Assembly: GCF_001514115.1 (NCBI RefSeq) | Contig: NZ_KQ948467.1 | Span: forward strand, 57,848-121,847 | Source: Streptomyces olivochromogenes | GTDB lineage: Bacteria; Actinomycetota; Actinomycetes; Streptomycetales; Streptomycetaceae | Length of the DNA stretch: 64,000 nt | Direction: 5' to 3' | Shown here: positions 18,161 through 27,438 of the stretch, piece by piece | How the letters are laid out: the number at the start of each line of letters is the position of its first letter | Position numbering within the stretch: the first letter of the stretch is position 1 | Position numbers and translations under genes: made by a program | The notes under the pieces: generated by a model | Seen by the model: only the letters and a program-made list of their open reading frames with translations | The model's database searches: none | Told to the model about the DNA's origin: nothing

Positions 18161-19081
18161 ATGTCTCTCACAGTGCAGTTCTCCGAATACGGCAGCACCG
18201 ACGTGCTGAGTGTTGTGGATGTGCCGCCGCCCACCCCGGGCCCCGGCCAGGTACGGCTCGCGGTGCGAGCCGCGGGTGTCAATCCGATCGACTGGAAGAT
18301 CCTGCGTGGCTATATGAGCCAGGTGATGCCCCTCGATCTTCCGGCGGGTCTCGGGTCCGACGTGGCCGGCGTGGTCGACCAGGTCGGAGAAGGGGTGACC
18401 GCTTTCGAGGTGGGTGACGAGGTGCTGGGGGCGTCCATCACCCCTTCCTACGCCCAGTCCGCGCTTGCCGACCCTGCCGTGCTGGTCGCCAAGCCGGCCT
18501 CCGTCCCCTGGGAGGTGGCGGGGAGCCTGGCAGGCCCGGGCATCACCGCCTGGGAGGTGCTCAACAAGCTCGAGATCGCCAAGGGGGAGACGTTGCTGGT
18601 TCACGCCGCCGCCGGTGGCGTGGGCACGTTCGCCGTGCAGCTGGCAGTGGCTCGTGGCGCGCGAGTGATCGGCACCGCGAGCGAGTCCAACCACGAACAG
18701 TTGCGCTCGCTCGGCGCGGAACCTGTCACGTATGGCGCGGGGCTGGTCGACCGCGTACGGGCCATCGCTCCCCAGGGCGTCGACGCGGTCCTCGACGCCT
18801 CTGGCCGCGGTGAGATCCCGGACTCGATCGAACTCGCGGGCGGCCCGGCGCGCGTCCTCACCCTCGTGGCGTTCGACGCCGCGGACACCGGCATCCAGGT
18901 CCACATGAGCGCGCCGGGAGAGAGCGGTGCCCAAGCCCTTCGGGACATTCTGAACCTCATGGAGAAGGGACGGCTGCGGGTTCCGCTCTGGCGTACCTTC
19001 CCCTTGGCGGAGGCGGCGAACGCGCTGCAGGTCAGCCAGGCGGGGCATCTGGGTGGCAAGATCGTGCTGCTTCCCGCATAG
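18161..19081 (+). CDS. zinc-independent NADP-dependent quinone oxidoreductase (MDR family)
   Basis: The 306-residue protein is a medium-chain dehydrogenase/reductase of the quinone-oxidoreductase type, which transfers hydride from NAD(P)H to quinones or enones. Residues 1-110 form the GroES-like part (PTPGPGQVRLAVRAAGVNPIDWK, then LGSDVAGVVDQVGEGVTAFEVGDEV). The Rossmann half has VHAAAGGVGTFAVQLAVARGA near residue 150 with the AxxGxG dinucleotide loop. No zinc-binding Cys cluster is present. ATG 18161 is preferred over the in-frame TTG at 18146 because GGAG lies nine bases before it. Operator 3 just upstream links its control to the LLM and isochorismatase genes. Confidence 0.92.
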   Translation: MSLTVQFSEYGSTDVLSVVDVPPPTPGPGQVRLAVRAAGVNPIDWKILRGYMSQVMPLDLPAGLGSDVAGVVDQVGEGVTAFEVGDEVLGASITPSYAQSALADPAVLVAKPASVPWEVAGSLAGPGITAWEVLNKLEIAKGETLLVHAAAGGVGTFAVQLAVARGARVIGTASESNHEQLRSLGAEPVTYGAGLVDRVRAIAPQGVDAVLDASGRGEIPDSIELAGGPARVLTLVAFDAADTGIQVHMSAPGESGAQALRDILNLMEKGRLRVPLWRTFPLAEAANALQVSQAGHLGGKIVLLPA

Positions 19082-19196
19082 GGGAACGCTCCCCGGCACA
19101 GGCACCCAGAATCCGACGGTCACCCCATCCGCGTACCCGGGCCCCTCCTGCGAACAGTTCGGCCCCGCCGGGTCCTGGTGCGTGCCCGACGGCAAG

Positions 19197-20309
19197 TCAG
19201 GCGCGCAGCCCCTTGAGCCCGTCGTAGGCCGCCATCACGACCTCGAGTCCCCGGTAGTCCTCCCCGGGCTCGCGCATCTGGTTCGGCACGTACGACACCG
19301 CCATGCGCGCGTCGGGTTCGATCATGACTGTCGCGCCGCCCCAGCCGCTCCAGCCGTAGGTATTGCCGAACAGGCCGTACCCCATGCCGTAGCGCATCGG
19401 CATGCCCAGGAGGCGGTCCTCGCCACGGAACTGTTCCTCCCACGCACGAGCAGAGCCGGCCTGCGACAGCAGCCGCACCCCGCGCACCGTTCCGCCGCAC
19501 GCCATCACCGACTGCACGAGAGCGACCGAGCGGGCGTTGCCGAATCCGCTCGCCGCCGGGATCTCCGCGCGCCGCCAGGCGACGCTGTTCCCGTCACGGA
19601 CCCGTATCCCAGCTCCGGCGGTAGGGGGTGCGGTCTTGCCGGGCGCGCTGGAGACGTAGTCCTCGTCGCGAGACAGCGGCGGGATCGAGAGCGCGACCCG
19701 GTGGTCGTGCTCCGCGGAGAGCCCGATGTGGAAGTCCGCGCCCAGCGGGCCGGCCACCTCGTCGGCGAAGAACTCGCCCAGGCCGCGGCCGGTGATCCGG
19801 CGTACGACCTCGCCGACGAGGAACCCCTGTGTGAGCGAGTGGTATCCGGCCGCGGTGCCCGGCTCCCACTGCGGAGCCTGCGCGGCGAGCCGTGCCGTGG
19901 CGGACGGCCAGTCGTAGAGATCCTCGGCCGTCGTCGGCCCGTCCCAGTCGGGCAGGCCCGCGGTGTGCGCGAGCAGGTGCCGCACCAGCACTCCGTCCTT
20001 GCCCGCCGCGGCGAACTCCGGCCAGTACCGGGCGACCGGCGCGGTCAGGTCGAGCTCGCCGCGGTCGGCCAGGACGAGGGCACACAGCGCCGTCATCGTC
20101 TTGGTGACCGACCAGACGCCCGCGATCGTGTCGCGCTGCCACGGGAGCGTGCGGTCCGTGTCGGTGAATCCGCCCCAGACGTCCACCACCGGCTCACCGT
20201 CCACGAAGACCGCCACCGAGGCGCCCACGTCTCCGGCGTCGAGCAGATCGGCGAGTGCGCCGGGTACCGCAGAGAAGAGATCGTCGTACGAACCCTGAAT
20301 CTCGGCCAT
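19197..20309 (-). CDS. serine hydrolase, class C beta-lactamase / EstB-type esterase family
   Basis: The 370-residue protein belongs to the beta-lactamase-related serine hydrolases (PF00144), which include carboxylesterases and D-peptidases. The SVTK tetrad near residue 70 provides the nucleophile Ser and Lys, YHS near 156 the second motif, and a WGG segment (YGWSGWGGATVMIEP) near 325 takes the place of the KTG-like third motif. No signal peptide is visible (it begins MAEIQGSYDDLF), so it is probably cytoplasmic. The neighbours on both sides are unrelated, and the substrate cannot be told from sequence. Confidence 0.92.
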   Translation of the reverse strand: MAEIQGSYDDLFSAVPGALADLLDAGDVGASVAVFVDGEPVVDVWGGFTDTDRTLPWQRDTIAGVWSVTKTMTALCALVLADRGELDLTAPVARYWPEFAAAGKDGVLVRHLLAHTAGLPDWDGPTTAEDLYDWPSATARLAAQAPQWEPGTAAGYHSLTQGFLVGEVVRRITGRGLGEFFADEVAGPLGADFHIGLSAEHDHRVALSIPPLSRDEDYVSSAPGKTAPPTAGAGIRVRDGNSVAWRRAEIPAASGFGNARSVALVQSVMACGGTVRGVRLLSQAGSARAWEEQFRGEDRLLGMPMRYGMGYGLFGNTYGWSGWGGATVMIEPDARMAVSYVPNQMREPGEDYRGLEVVMAAYDGLKGLRA

Positions 20310-20518
20310 GCGCGGAACTTAGCCCGTCCCGCACCACCGCGGTCAACCGAATATCCGCTACGACGCGGCGCCTGGCTGTGTGCCGCTCCCGGACGACGTT
20401 GCTCAGTACCCCCGGAGAACGCCGATTCGCCGCAAGGCTCTGTCGTCCGCTGCTCCCGGTCGCGTCGGCCATGAGAGTGGTGAGGTGGCAGGCCCCCCGG
20501 CCTGCGCCGCGAGGAATG

Positions 20519-20612
20519 GCCACGCTCGCCGCCATGAGCATCGACTACTACGTCCGCATGGAGCGCGGCAAGGAGACCCACCCCAGCCCCGCCGTGCTCG
20601 ACGCCCTCGCCC
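20519..20612 (+). pseudogene. XRE-family regulator fragment
   Basis: About 31 codons read ATLAAMSIDYYVRMERGK followed by HPSPAVLDALAQ, the second half of a helix-turn-helix XRE domain as found in Streptomyces regulators. No start, first helices or C-terminal ligand domain are present. The fragment stops where an SDR fragment on the opposite strand begins, in the shared stretch around 20610-20620, marking a rearrangement junction. Confidence 0.7.
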
Positions 20613-21090
20613 AGCGACGGGTCGCCTCCACCGCGAAGAGGACACCCGCGGTCTTGGCCTGACCGTAGGCGAGCCACGGATCGTAGGGGCGGAAAGCGAA
20701 GTTGACGTCGTCGAACACCACCGGGGACTGCTGATGACCGGTGGAGCTGACCACGACGACACGGGCGGCGCCGGCGGCGGCCGACGTGCCGTGCAGGCCG
20801 GTGGTGAGGGCGAAGTGGCCGAGATGGTTGGTGGCGAACTGCCACTCCCAGCCCTGTTCGGTGTACTTCTCGGGGCAGGCCATGACGCCCGCGTTGTTCA
20901 CCAGCGCATGCAGAGGGCCCTCCCAGGCGGCGGTGACGGACTCGGGGTCGGTCAGGTCCAGGTGCGCGACACGCACCTACTGGTGCCGGTCGACCCGGTG
21001 ATGTCCTTGGCGACACGTTCGCCCGCCGCCATGTCCCGGACCGCCAGGGTCACTTCCGCACCGGTGTCGGCGAGGGTGTGGGCTCTGAAG
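20612..21090 (-). pseudogene. short-chain dehydrogenase remnant, truncated at both ends and frameshifted
   Basis: Reading leftward, TGAEVTLAVRDMAAGERVAKD (residues of the second beta strand and helix of an SDR) is followed by a frame change near 20980 and then VRVAHLDLTDPESV, ALVNNAGVMACP, TNHLGHFALTTGL, VVVVSSTGHQ and WLAYGQAKTAGVLFAVEATRRW. These are the NNAG motif, the catalytic Ser strand and the YxxxK motif (YGQAK) of the family. The N-terminal TGxxxGIG loop and everything after ATRRW are missing; the right end is cut by an XRE fragment of the opposite orientation. It cannot give a working enzyme. Confidence 0.8.
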
Positions 21091-21125
21091 TTGCCGTGTG
21101 CTGTTCCGCACGCGACCTTCCGCGG

Positions 21126-22013
21126 TCAGGGCCTGAGCAGTCGGTCCTGCTCCACCGGCGGAGTCCCGTCGTGCCAGGGCAGGGCCTTGCCGAAGCGGAT
21201 CAACTCGCCGTAGAGGGCGGGATCGACGTGCTCGGTGAAGACCAGGTCGAGCACCGCACGGGCGGCCTCGGAAGGCGGCTGGGCCTGGCTGAAGTCGCTG
21301 AACCAGGGCCGTGAGGTGGCGGTGTCGACCATGCCGGGACACACGGAGGCGATCAGGGTGCCGTCGGCGAGGTCGCGCTCGCGGCGTTCGGCCGCGACCG
21401 CGCGGACGGCGGCGACCTGGGCCACCTTCGAGGGCACATTCAGCCACCGTGGCCAGCCCGCCTCCTCGGCGGTCTTGTTGTGGACGGCACTGCGCCAGGA
21501 CTCGACGGCGTACTCGACCTGGTCGAGGCTCGCCCCGTCGAACAGGTGGTGCAGCCGCGGATCGAGGTGGCCGAGGGTGCCCAGGCTGCTGGCCACGACG
21601 AGCAGTCGGCCGCCCGGACGCAGAACGGGGCCGAACGAGCGCAGGATCGCGTGGGTGGCGGTGTTGGAGACGTCGATGAACTCGTTGGCGCGCTCGGCCT
21701 GGGACTCCTCGGGCAACAGCCGGGCGACGGCGTTGGAGAGCACGACATCGACGCCGCCGTGCCGTGCCCGGAGTTCGTCGGCGAGTCCGGCGATGTCGTC
21801 GGTGTCGGTGACGTCCAGGACCTGGCCCTGGACATGGCTGCGTGTGACGGGCAGTTGCGCCACTTCGCGGGCGGCGTCCGAGACACGCTGGTGGTTGCGG
21901 CCGGTGAGCAGTACGAGGTCGTCGGGGTCCATACGGGCCGCCAGCCCTTCGGCGAGCGCACGCCCGAGTCCCTGGTTGGCGCCCGTGACGAGGGCGATTC
22001 GCGAAGCGTTCAT
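21126..22013 (-). CDS. short-chain dehydrogenase/reductase, carbonyl-reductase-like
   Basis: The 295-residue protein has the SDR nucleotide loop TGANQGLGRALAEGL at residues ~10-24 and a VVLSNAVARLL strand instead of the usual NNAG. The catalytic Ser region is VVASSLGTLGHL. At the usual YxxxK site I read NVPSK, so the catalytic Tyr appears replaced by Asn; it resembles plant-type carbonyl reductases that read through a longer insert before this motif. The ATG at 22013 is taken from the start of homology (MNASRIALVTGANQGLG); its ribosome site is weak. It is divergent from the LysR gene at 22144, which probably controls it. Confidence 0.85.
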   Translation of the reverse strand: MNASRIALVTGANQGLGRALAEGLAARMDPDDLVLLTGRNHQRVSDAAREVAQLPVTRSHVQGQVLDVTDTDDIAGLADELRARHGGVDVVLSNAVARLLPEESQAERANEFIDVSNTATHAILRSFGPVLRPGGRLLVVASSLGTLGHLDPRLHHLFDGASLDQVEYAVESWRSAVHNKTAEEAGWPRWLNVPSKVAQVAAVRAVAAERRERDLADGTLIASVCPGMVDTATSRPWFSDFSQAQPPSEAARAVLDLVFTEHVDPALYGELIRFGKALPWHDGTPPVEQDRLLRP

Positions 22014-22071
22014 ACATGCCACGCTAGAAACGCCGCGACCATGAGTCCAACGAGATTCACGCACAGCTAGT

Positions 22072-22086
22072 ATGCGCAATCGGCAT
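22072..22086. promoter_or_regulatory. LysR-type binding site (ATGC-N7-GCAT)
   Basis: ATGCGCAATCGGCAT is an interrupted inverted repeat containing a T-N11-A core, the classical LysR-family box, located between the divergent SDR and LysR genes. Confidence 0.5.
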
Positions 22087-22105
22087 GGAGCACGGGGCAT
22101 GGGCA

Positions 22106-22126
22106 AGTGATCAGTGATCAGTGATC
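22106..22126. repeat. three tandem copies of AGTGATC
   Basis: AGTGATC occurs three times end to end, which also creates overlapping TGATCA palindromes. It lies 18 bases before the LysR start and could be a second regulator contact or a slippage-generated repeat. Confidence 0.6.
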
Positions 22127-22143
22127 ACGGATTTGGAAGCGTC

Positions 22144-23076
22144 ATGGACTTCACGGATGTGTCACTGACCGCGCTGCGCGTCTTCCGCGCCGTGGCCGAA
22201 CAGGGGACCTTCACCGCGGCCGCGGCGTCGCTGGGCTACACCCAGTCGGCCGTGTCCCGGCAGATCGCCGCGATCGAACGCGTGGCAGGAGCGGAGCTGC
22301 TGGAGCGACGGCGCGACGGAGTACGGCTGACCGCGGCCGGCCTCGTCGTCATGCGCCGCGCGACGACCGTGCTCGACGAGATCGACGCGACCGCGCGCGA
22401 ACTGTCCGGTCTGCCGGGGCAGACAGGGACGGTCCGGCTGGGATGGTTCCCCAGCGCCGGGGCCGTCCTGCTGCCCCGAGCCCTGGTCGCGCTGCGCCGC
22501 ACGGACCCCGGCCTGCACATCGTCAGCCGCGAAGGCAGCACTCCGGCGCTCGTGCGCGCCCTGCGAGCCGGCAGCCTGGACCTCGCCCTTCTGGCGTCGG
22601 CGCCGCCCTTCCGGCCGCCGGACGCCGAATCGCCTCCACTGGCGCTGCACACGCTCACCGAACGCGCGCTGTGTCTGGCGCTGCCCGCCACCCACCCGCT
22701 CGCCCGCGGCGACTTCGTCGACGTGGCGGATCTGCGCGGGCAACGCTGGATCGCCGGATCCTCCTCCGGCGAGGACCGCCTGATGGGGGTGTGGCCCGGT
22801 CTGGACGAACGACCCGAGATCGCCCACACCGCCCGCGACTGGCTGGCCAAGCTTCACCTCGTCGCCGCCGGGTGCGGGCTGACGACCGTGCCGCCCGCAC
22901 TCATCCCGGCGGCACCACCGGGCGTACGCATCCTTCCCGTGCGCGGTGGGCCCCAGGAGCAGCGGCGTCTGTTCCTGGCCCGCCTTCCCCACCCGCCGAG
23001 CGAACCGGTGACGCGTGTGGCAGCCGCCCTGCGTGCCGCAGCCCTCGATGGTGACCCGCCGGACTCAGACCCGTGA
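22144..23076 (+). CDS. LysR-family transcriptional regulator
   Basis: The 310-residue protein has an N-terminal winged helix-turn-helix (residues ~4-62, LTALRVFRAVAEQGTFTAAAASLGYTQSAVSRQIAAIE) and a periplasmic-binding-protein-like effector domain from about residue 90 (GTVRLGWFPSAGAVLLPRAL and so on). ATG 22144 is chosen over the upstream in-frame ATG because GGAAG lies a few bases before it and homology starts there. It is divergent from the carbonyl-reductase-like SDR and the intergenic region contains a T-N11-A box, so autoregulation and control of the SDR gene are likely. The effector is unknown. Confidence 0.93.
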   Translation: MDFTDVSLTALRVFRAVAEQGTFTAAAASLGYTQSAVSRQIAAIERVAGAELLERRRDGVRLTAAGLVVMRRATTVLDEIDATARELSGLPGQTGTVRLGWFPSAGAVLLPRALVALRRTDPGLHIVSREGSTPALVRALRAGSLDLALLASAPPFRPPDAESPPLALHTLTERALCLALPATHPLARGDFVDVADLRGQRWIAGSSSGEDRLMGVWPGLDERPEIAHTARDWLAKLHLVAAGCGLTTVPPALIPAAPPGVRILPVRGGPQEQRRLFLARLPHPPSEPVTRVAAALRAAALDGDPPDSDP

Positions 23077-23095
23077 CGGTCCCGGTTCCCCCATG

Positions 23096-25444
23096 TCACA
23101 GTCGGCTCGGGGTGACACGGACGTTGACGTTCTTCATCAGCGGCTGATCGCTCTGCGTGCTGTAGTCGGCCGCACCGATGAGGGCGTTCATCTCGGGCAT
23201 GTACCCCGCCGCGCAGCCCCGGGGCATGTCGTAGCTCAACGCCCGGTACCCGGTGAGGGAGCGCTTGCTGCCGTCCTTGGAGGTGGCCGTGATGTCGACC
23301 AGGCTGCCGGGGATGATCCCGCGGCAACGCATGTCGGCGCGGTTCATGAGGACGAGCGTGCGCAGGTTCTTGATGCCCCGGTAGCGGTCGTCGTCGGAGT
23401 AGATGGTCGTGTTCCACTGGTCGTGGGAGCGCATCGTCTGCAGCACCAACATGTCGTCCCTGGGCACGACATCCGGCAGCACGGCGGCGGAGAACTCGGC
23501 CCGGCCGGACGGGGTGAGGAAGACGAGTTCGCGGGCCGGTTGCTTGATCCGGAACCCCAGCGGCAGCCGGACGCGGCGGTTGAAGTCCTCGAAGCCGTCC
23601 AGGGCTTGGGCCATGGTGTCCCGGATGCGGTCGTAGTCCTCGATGTACTGCTCCCACGGGACGGCGCTGCGGGGAAGAGCCGCCCGCGCCATGCCGGCGA
23701 TGATGGCGGGTTCGGACAGCAGATGGGGCGACGCCGGGCGCTTCATGCCCAGCGACAGGTGCACCATGCTCATGGAGTCCTCGACGGACGTGGCCTGCGG
23801 CCCACGGCGCTGGTGGTCCTTCTCTGTCCGTCCGAGACACGGCAGGATGAGTGCCTTCTTGCCGTGGATCACGTGGCTGCGGTTGAGCTTCGTGCTGACC
23901 TGGACCGTCAGTCCGCAGCGCCGAAGGCCTTCCGCGGTGTACGTGGTGTCGGGTGCGGCCATCGCGAAGTTGCCGCCCATTGCGACGAACACCTTGACCG
24001 TGCCCCGGTGCATCCCCTCGACCACGCCGATCGTGTCCAGCCCGTGCGCACGGGGAGGATCGATGCCGCAGACGTCGGCGAGCCGGTCGAGGAACTCGGG
24101 TGTGGGCCGGTGGTCGATGCCGCAGGTACGGTTCCCCTGCACGTTGCTGTGCCCACGCACGGGCGATGGCCCCGCTCCCTCGCGCCCCAGGTTCCCGCGC
24201 AGCAGCAGGAGATTGACGATCTCCCGAACAGTGTCCACACCGTGTTCGTGCTGGGACACCCCCAGGCACCAGCTGATCAGGGTCCGGTCGGACCGCGAAT
24301 ACACCTCGGCGGCCTTGAGGATGTCCGCGCGCGTCAGCCCGGACTGGCGCTCCAGCTTCTGCCACGGTGTCGCCTCGCACAGGGCCCGGTACTCCTCGAA
24401 TCCCTGGGTGTGGCGGTCGATGAACTCGCGGTCGAGTGCCTTCGGGTCCGAGGCCGACTCCTCGATGACCGCCTTGGCCATGCCGCGCAGGAGCGCCATG
24501 TCGCCGCCCGCGCGGACCTGGAGGTTGAGCGTGCTCGTGCGCGTCGACTTGAACAGGGCCATGTCGACGAACTCGTGCGGGACGATGGTCCGGGTGGCGG
24601 CCGCCTCGATGAGTGGATTGACGTGCACGATCTGCGCACCCCGCCGGTATGCCTCGGCGAGCGCGGTCAGCATGCGCGGAGCGTTGGAGGCCGCGTTGAC
24701 GCCCATGATGAACAGGGCGTCGGCACTCTCCCAGTCGGCGAGGTCGGCCGTGCCCTTACCGGTGCCGAGCGACGCCTGCAGGGCGCGTCCGGACGCCTCG
24801 TGGCACATGTTGGAGCAGTCGGGCAGATTGTTGGTGCCGTACTCACGGGCCATCAACTGGTACAGGAACGTCGCCTCGTTGCCGAGGCGTCCCGAGGTGT
24901 AGAAGGCGGCTTCGTTCGGGTCGTCGAGGGCCCGCAGCTCACTTCCGACGAGCTCGAACGCGGCCTTCCAGGTGATGGGCTCGTAGCGGTCCGTCTCCTC
25001 GTTGTAGACCATCGGCTCCGTCAGCCTGCCCGTGTCCTCCAGCTCGAAGTCGGTCCATGTCGCCAGCTCCGAGACGGAGTGCGCGGCGAACAGCTCACGT
25101 CCGGCACGCTTGGGCGTCATCTCCCAGGTGACGTGCTTGATGCCGTTCTCACAGATGTCGAGCTTGAGACCCTTGGTGTCGTCGGGCCACGCGCAGCCCG
25201 GGCAGTCGAACCCCCCGCTCTCGTGGTTCATCTTGAAGATGGCGCGTGGCCCGTCGATCAGCGTGTGTTCCCGCAGGAGGACGTGCGTGACGCTCTTGGC
25301 GGCACCCCAGCCGGCGGCCGGATGATGGTAGGCCCGCTGTGACGGCTGCTTCTCGGTGGTGGGCCCCTCGCCCCCAGCCGGTGTCTCCGCGTCGTGCGGC
25401 GATTCGTTGTCCGCGACAGCCTTGTCGGCATCCGAGGTAGTCAT
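23096..25444 (-). CDS. FdhF/YdeP-family molybdopterin oxidoreductase
   Basis: The 782-residue protein belongs to the YdeP branch of the DMSO-reductase superfamily, related to formate dehydrogenase H; the E. coli member is linked to acid resistance. Visible landmarks are HESGGFDCPGCAWPD near residue 75, FYTSGRLGNEATFLYQL near 185, SNMCHEASGRAL near 215 (the Cys is a candidate molybdenum ligand), IMGVNAASNAPRM, and the C-terminal molybdopterin-binding barrel with RSHDQWNTTIYS and NRADMRCRGI. There is no twin-arginine signal, so it is cytoplasmic. I start at ATG 25444 (MTTSDADK), with GAAGGG upstream. It stands alone between a LysR gene and a FUSC gene. Confidence 0.93.
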   Translation of the reverse strand: MTTSDADKAVADNESPHDAETPAGGEGPTTEKQPSQRAYHHPAAGWGAAKSVTHVLLREHTLIDGPRAIFKMNHESGGFDCPGCAWPDDTKGLKLDICENGIKHVTWEMTPKRAGRELFAAHSVSELATWTDFELEDTGRLTEPMVYNEETDRYEPITWKAAFELVGSELRALDDPNEAAFYTSGRLGNEATFLYQLMAREYGTNNLPDCSNMCHEASGRALQASLGTGKGTADLADWESADALFIMGVNAASNAPRMLTALAEAYRRGAQIVHVNPLIEAAATRTIVPHEFVDMALFKSTRTSTLNLQVRAGGDMALLRGMAKAVIEESASDPKALDREFIDRHTQGFEEYRALCEATPWQKLERQSGLTRADILKAAEVYSRSDRTLISWCLGVSQHEHGVDTVREIVNLLLLRGNLGREGAGPSPVRGHSNVQGNRTCGIDHRPTPEFLDRLADVCGIDPPRAHGLDTIGVVEGMHRGTVKVFVAMGGNFAMAAPDTTYTAEGLRRCGLTVQVSTKLNRSHVIHGKKALILPCLGRTEKDHQRRGPQATSVEDSMSMVHLSLGMKRPASPHLLSEPAIIAGMARAALPRSAVPWEQYIEDYDRIRDTMAQALDGFEDFNRRVRLPLGFRIKQPARELVFLTPSGRAEFSAAVLPDVVPRDDMLVLQTMRSHDQWNTTIYSDDDRYRGIKNLRTLVLMNRADMRCRGIIPGSLVDITATSKDGSKRSLTGYRALSYDMPRGCAAGYMPEMNALIGAADYSTQSDQPLMKNVNVRVTPSRL

Positions 25445-25607
25445 GCTGGTCAGCCCTTCGTATCCGCCGCCGAAGGAGTATGTGGAAACGCTACAACCAT
25501 CCGATGGCACCCTCAAACGGGCCACAGGCGCATACGCACTCCACTGCTGTCATGCGGCGCCCGCCGGTCGTCCGCGCGGTCGTCCGCGCCGGTCGTATGT
25601 GCGGGAT

Positions 25608-27359
25608 TCATGTGGTCCGATGCAGGCGCTCGAGCAGTACATAGGCGCGCTGCTCCGCGGCTGCCAGCCGGGCGGGGTCGACATCCGCCGCGTACAGCTC
25701 CCCGGCGGCGGCGTCGTCCGCCTCGCGCAGCTCCACCACTGCCACGGCCAGCTGTGTCTGAACGGCAGGGTGCGGTACGGCGGCGGAGTCGCCCAATGCC
25801 GATTCGGCGTGCTCGGATGCTTCGTCGCACGCGGTCAGTGCTCGCTCCACACGTGCTGCCGGGCGCCCGTGGACGACCAGCAGGGCACATGCCAGACCGA
25901 TGAGGATGCCGAGGACGCTGCCCAGCGTCCGGTCGTGGACGAGCGTTCCCACAGGGGCCGGGGATGCCAGGTCGCTCATCAGCAGTGCGAGCGGCGTGAG
26001 GAAGACGACGCCGAGGCCGTAGTTCCGGGCCACGGTGTATTCCATCAGGAATTCGAAGACCACGATCAGGGCTACCAGAGCCGTCGGCGCCGGGTGGGTG
26101 GCCAGCACGCCGAACGCGATCAAGAGGCCGGCCGCCGTGCCCAAGGTGCGTTGCAGTGCACGCTCCAAGGTGGAGCGGACGTTGACCGAATGCAGGACGG
26201 CGGCCGCGGAGAGTGCGGCCCAGTAACCGTGTCCGAAGCTCAGGAACGCGGCCAGGCCACCTGCCAGCCCGGTGCCGAGAGCCATCCGGAACGCGGGGAC
26301 GACAAGCACCGCGACATGCCCCGGGCTGCCGGCACCGCTCCCCACGGTCAGTTCGGCGGCGCGCCGGGCCGCGGGACCGGCCTCGTCAGGATGGCCGGTT
26401 GCCGTATCCGCAGACGGGGCGGACGGGCAGGACGGGGCGGACAGGGCGGACGGGGCGGACGGGAACATCGGGTGCGGCAGCGGGGATGGGGGACGGCGGT
26501 ATCTGACGGTCAGGTACCGAGCCTGCACACGCAGGTAACGCGCTGTCGGGGCGTCGGGAGTCGGTCGGCGTGCGGAGGTGATCAGGAGCGACCAGGCGAG
26601 GTCGGTCAGGAAGACACATGTCCCGCTCCGCTCGCCGCGCCGCTGATCGGTTGTCAGGGGGCTCAGGCCGAGCGACTGATACGCCCGGAGGACGGCGGCG
26701 GTGGCCCGGTGCCGTGTGTGCCCGGTGCCATCGGCTCCTCCGCCTGGTTCCAGCAGGTCGGCGAGTTCGCGGAGGGCCACGGCCACCGCGAGCCGCTGCG
26801 GGCGGTCCGGGTGCACGACCCAGCCCACCAGTGCCAGTGCCCAGGCCGTGGCCGCGCCCGTTGCGGCGAGCCCTGTCTGGGTGAGCACGTCGGTGAGCCC
26901 GTCGGCTGGGCCGTTGGCCGCCACGGCGAACGAGAAGAGCATCAGCACGGCGCCGAGGCCACTCAGCCGTGTGGCGTCGCAGAGGAACTTCGCCAGGCCG
27001 GCCGTGACCGCCATCGCGGCGATCACCACAGCAGCGCCGAGACCTCCCGCTTGCGGATCGATCAGTGCGGCGAGCGTCGCACCAAGGCCGACGCACATCG
27101 TCATGGCCACCGAGGCCACAGCGAGGACGCGGGCGCGACGGCGGTAGGGCAGGTTGCGCCCGAACGTGGTGGTGAACGCGCCCAGCATGGGAAAGACGGC
27201 GAGGGCGGTTCGTCCGGAGAGCACCAACGGCACTGCGGGCAGTGCCATGGCCAGCGCCGCGCGCAGAGCGAACAGGAGCGCTCCGTCCACCGCGTGCAGG
27301 GTGAGCGCGCCGCGCGGCGAGAGTACGCGCGTCACATGGGTGCGGTGATGGCGGGACAT
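25608..27359 (-). CDS. FUSC-family membrane protein (aromatic acid exporter-like)
   Basis: The 583-residue protein has two blocks of transmembrane helices (residues ~20-190 and ~350-480) separated and followed by cytoplasmic parts, as in the FUSC/aromatic-acid-efflux family. The conserved FSFGHGYWAALSAAAVLHS motif opens the second block, with RALQRTLGTAAGLLIA after it. The central linker contains an unusual SAPSALSAPSCPSAPSA run encoded by tandem 9-base GC-rich units around 26415-26465. ATG 27359 is supported by homology more than by a ribosome site. It is the last gene of a leftward set of membrane proteins. Confidence 0.88.
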   Translation of the reverse strand: MSRHHRTHVTRVLSPRGALTLHAVDGALLFALRAALAMALPAVPLVLSGRTALAVFPMLGAFTTTFGRNLPYRRRARVLAVASVAMTMCVGLGATLAALIDPQAGGLGAAVVIAAMAVTAGLAKFLCDATRLSGLGAVLMLFSFAVAANGPADGLTDVLTQTGLAATGAATAWALALVGWVVHPDRPQRLAVAVALRELADLLEPGGGADGTGHTRHRATAAVLRAYQSLGLSPLTTDQRRGERSGTCVFLTDLAWSLLITSARRPTPDAPTARYLRVQARYLTVRYRRPPSPLPHPMFPSAPSALSAPSCPSAPSADTATGHPDEAGPAARRAAELTVGSGAGSPGHVAVLVVPAFRMALGTGLAGGLAAFLSFGHGYWAALSAAAVLHSVNVRSTLERALQRTLGTAAGLLIAFGVLATHPAPTALVALIVVFEFLMEYTVARNYGLGVVFLTPLALLMSDLASPAPVGTLVHDRTLGSVLGILIGLACALLVVHGRPAARVERALTACDEASEHAESALGDSAAVPHPAVQTQLAVAVVELREADDAAAGELYAADVDPARLAAAEQRAYVLLERLHRTT

Positions 27360-27398
27360 GGTACCGAGACCGTCCGGAACACCATGATAATTGCGCGA

Positions 27399-27410
27399 TC
27401 CACTCGTGGA
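27399..27410. promoter_or_regulatory. short palindrome upstream of FUSC gene
   Basis: TCCACTCGTGGA is a 5-base inverted repeat around two bases, 40 bases upstream of the FUSC start. On the - strand a TATCAT hexamer (27384-27389) lies between it and the gene and could be the -10 box. Suggestive only. Confidence 0.3.
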
Positions 27411-27438
27411 ATTGCCACTTCTGCCCACTTCTTCGAGA

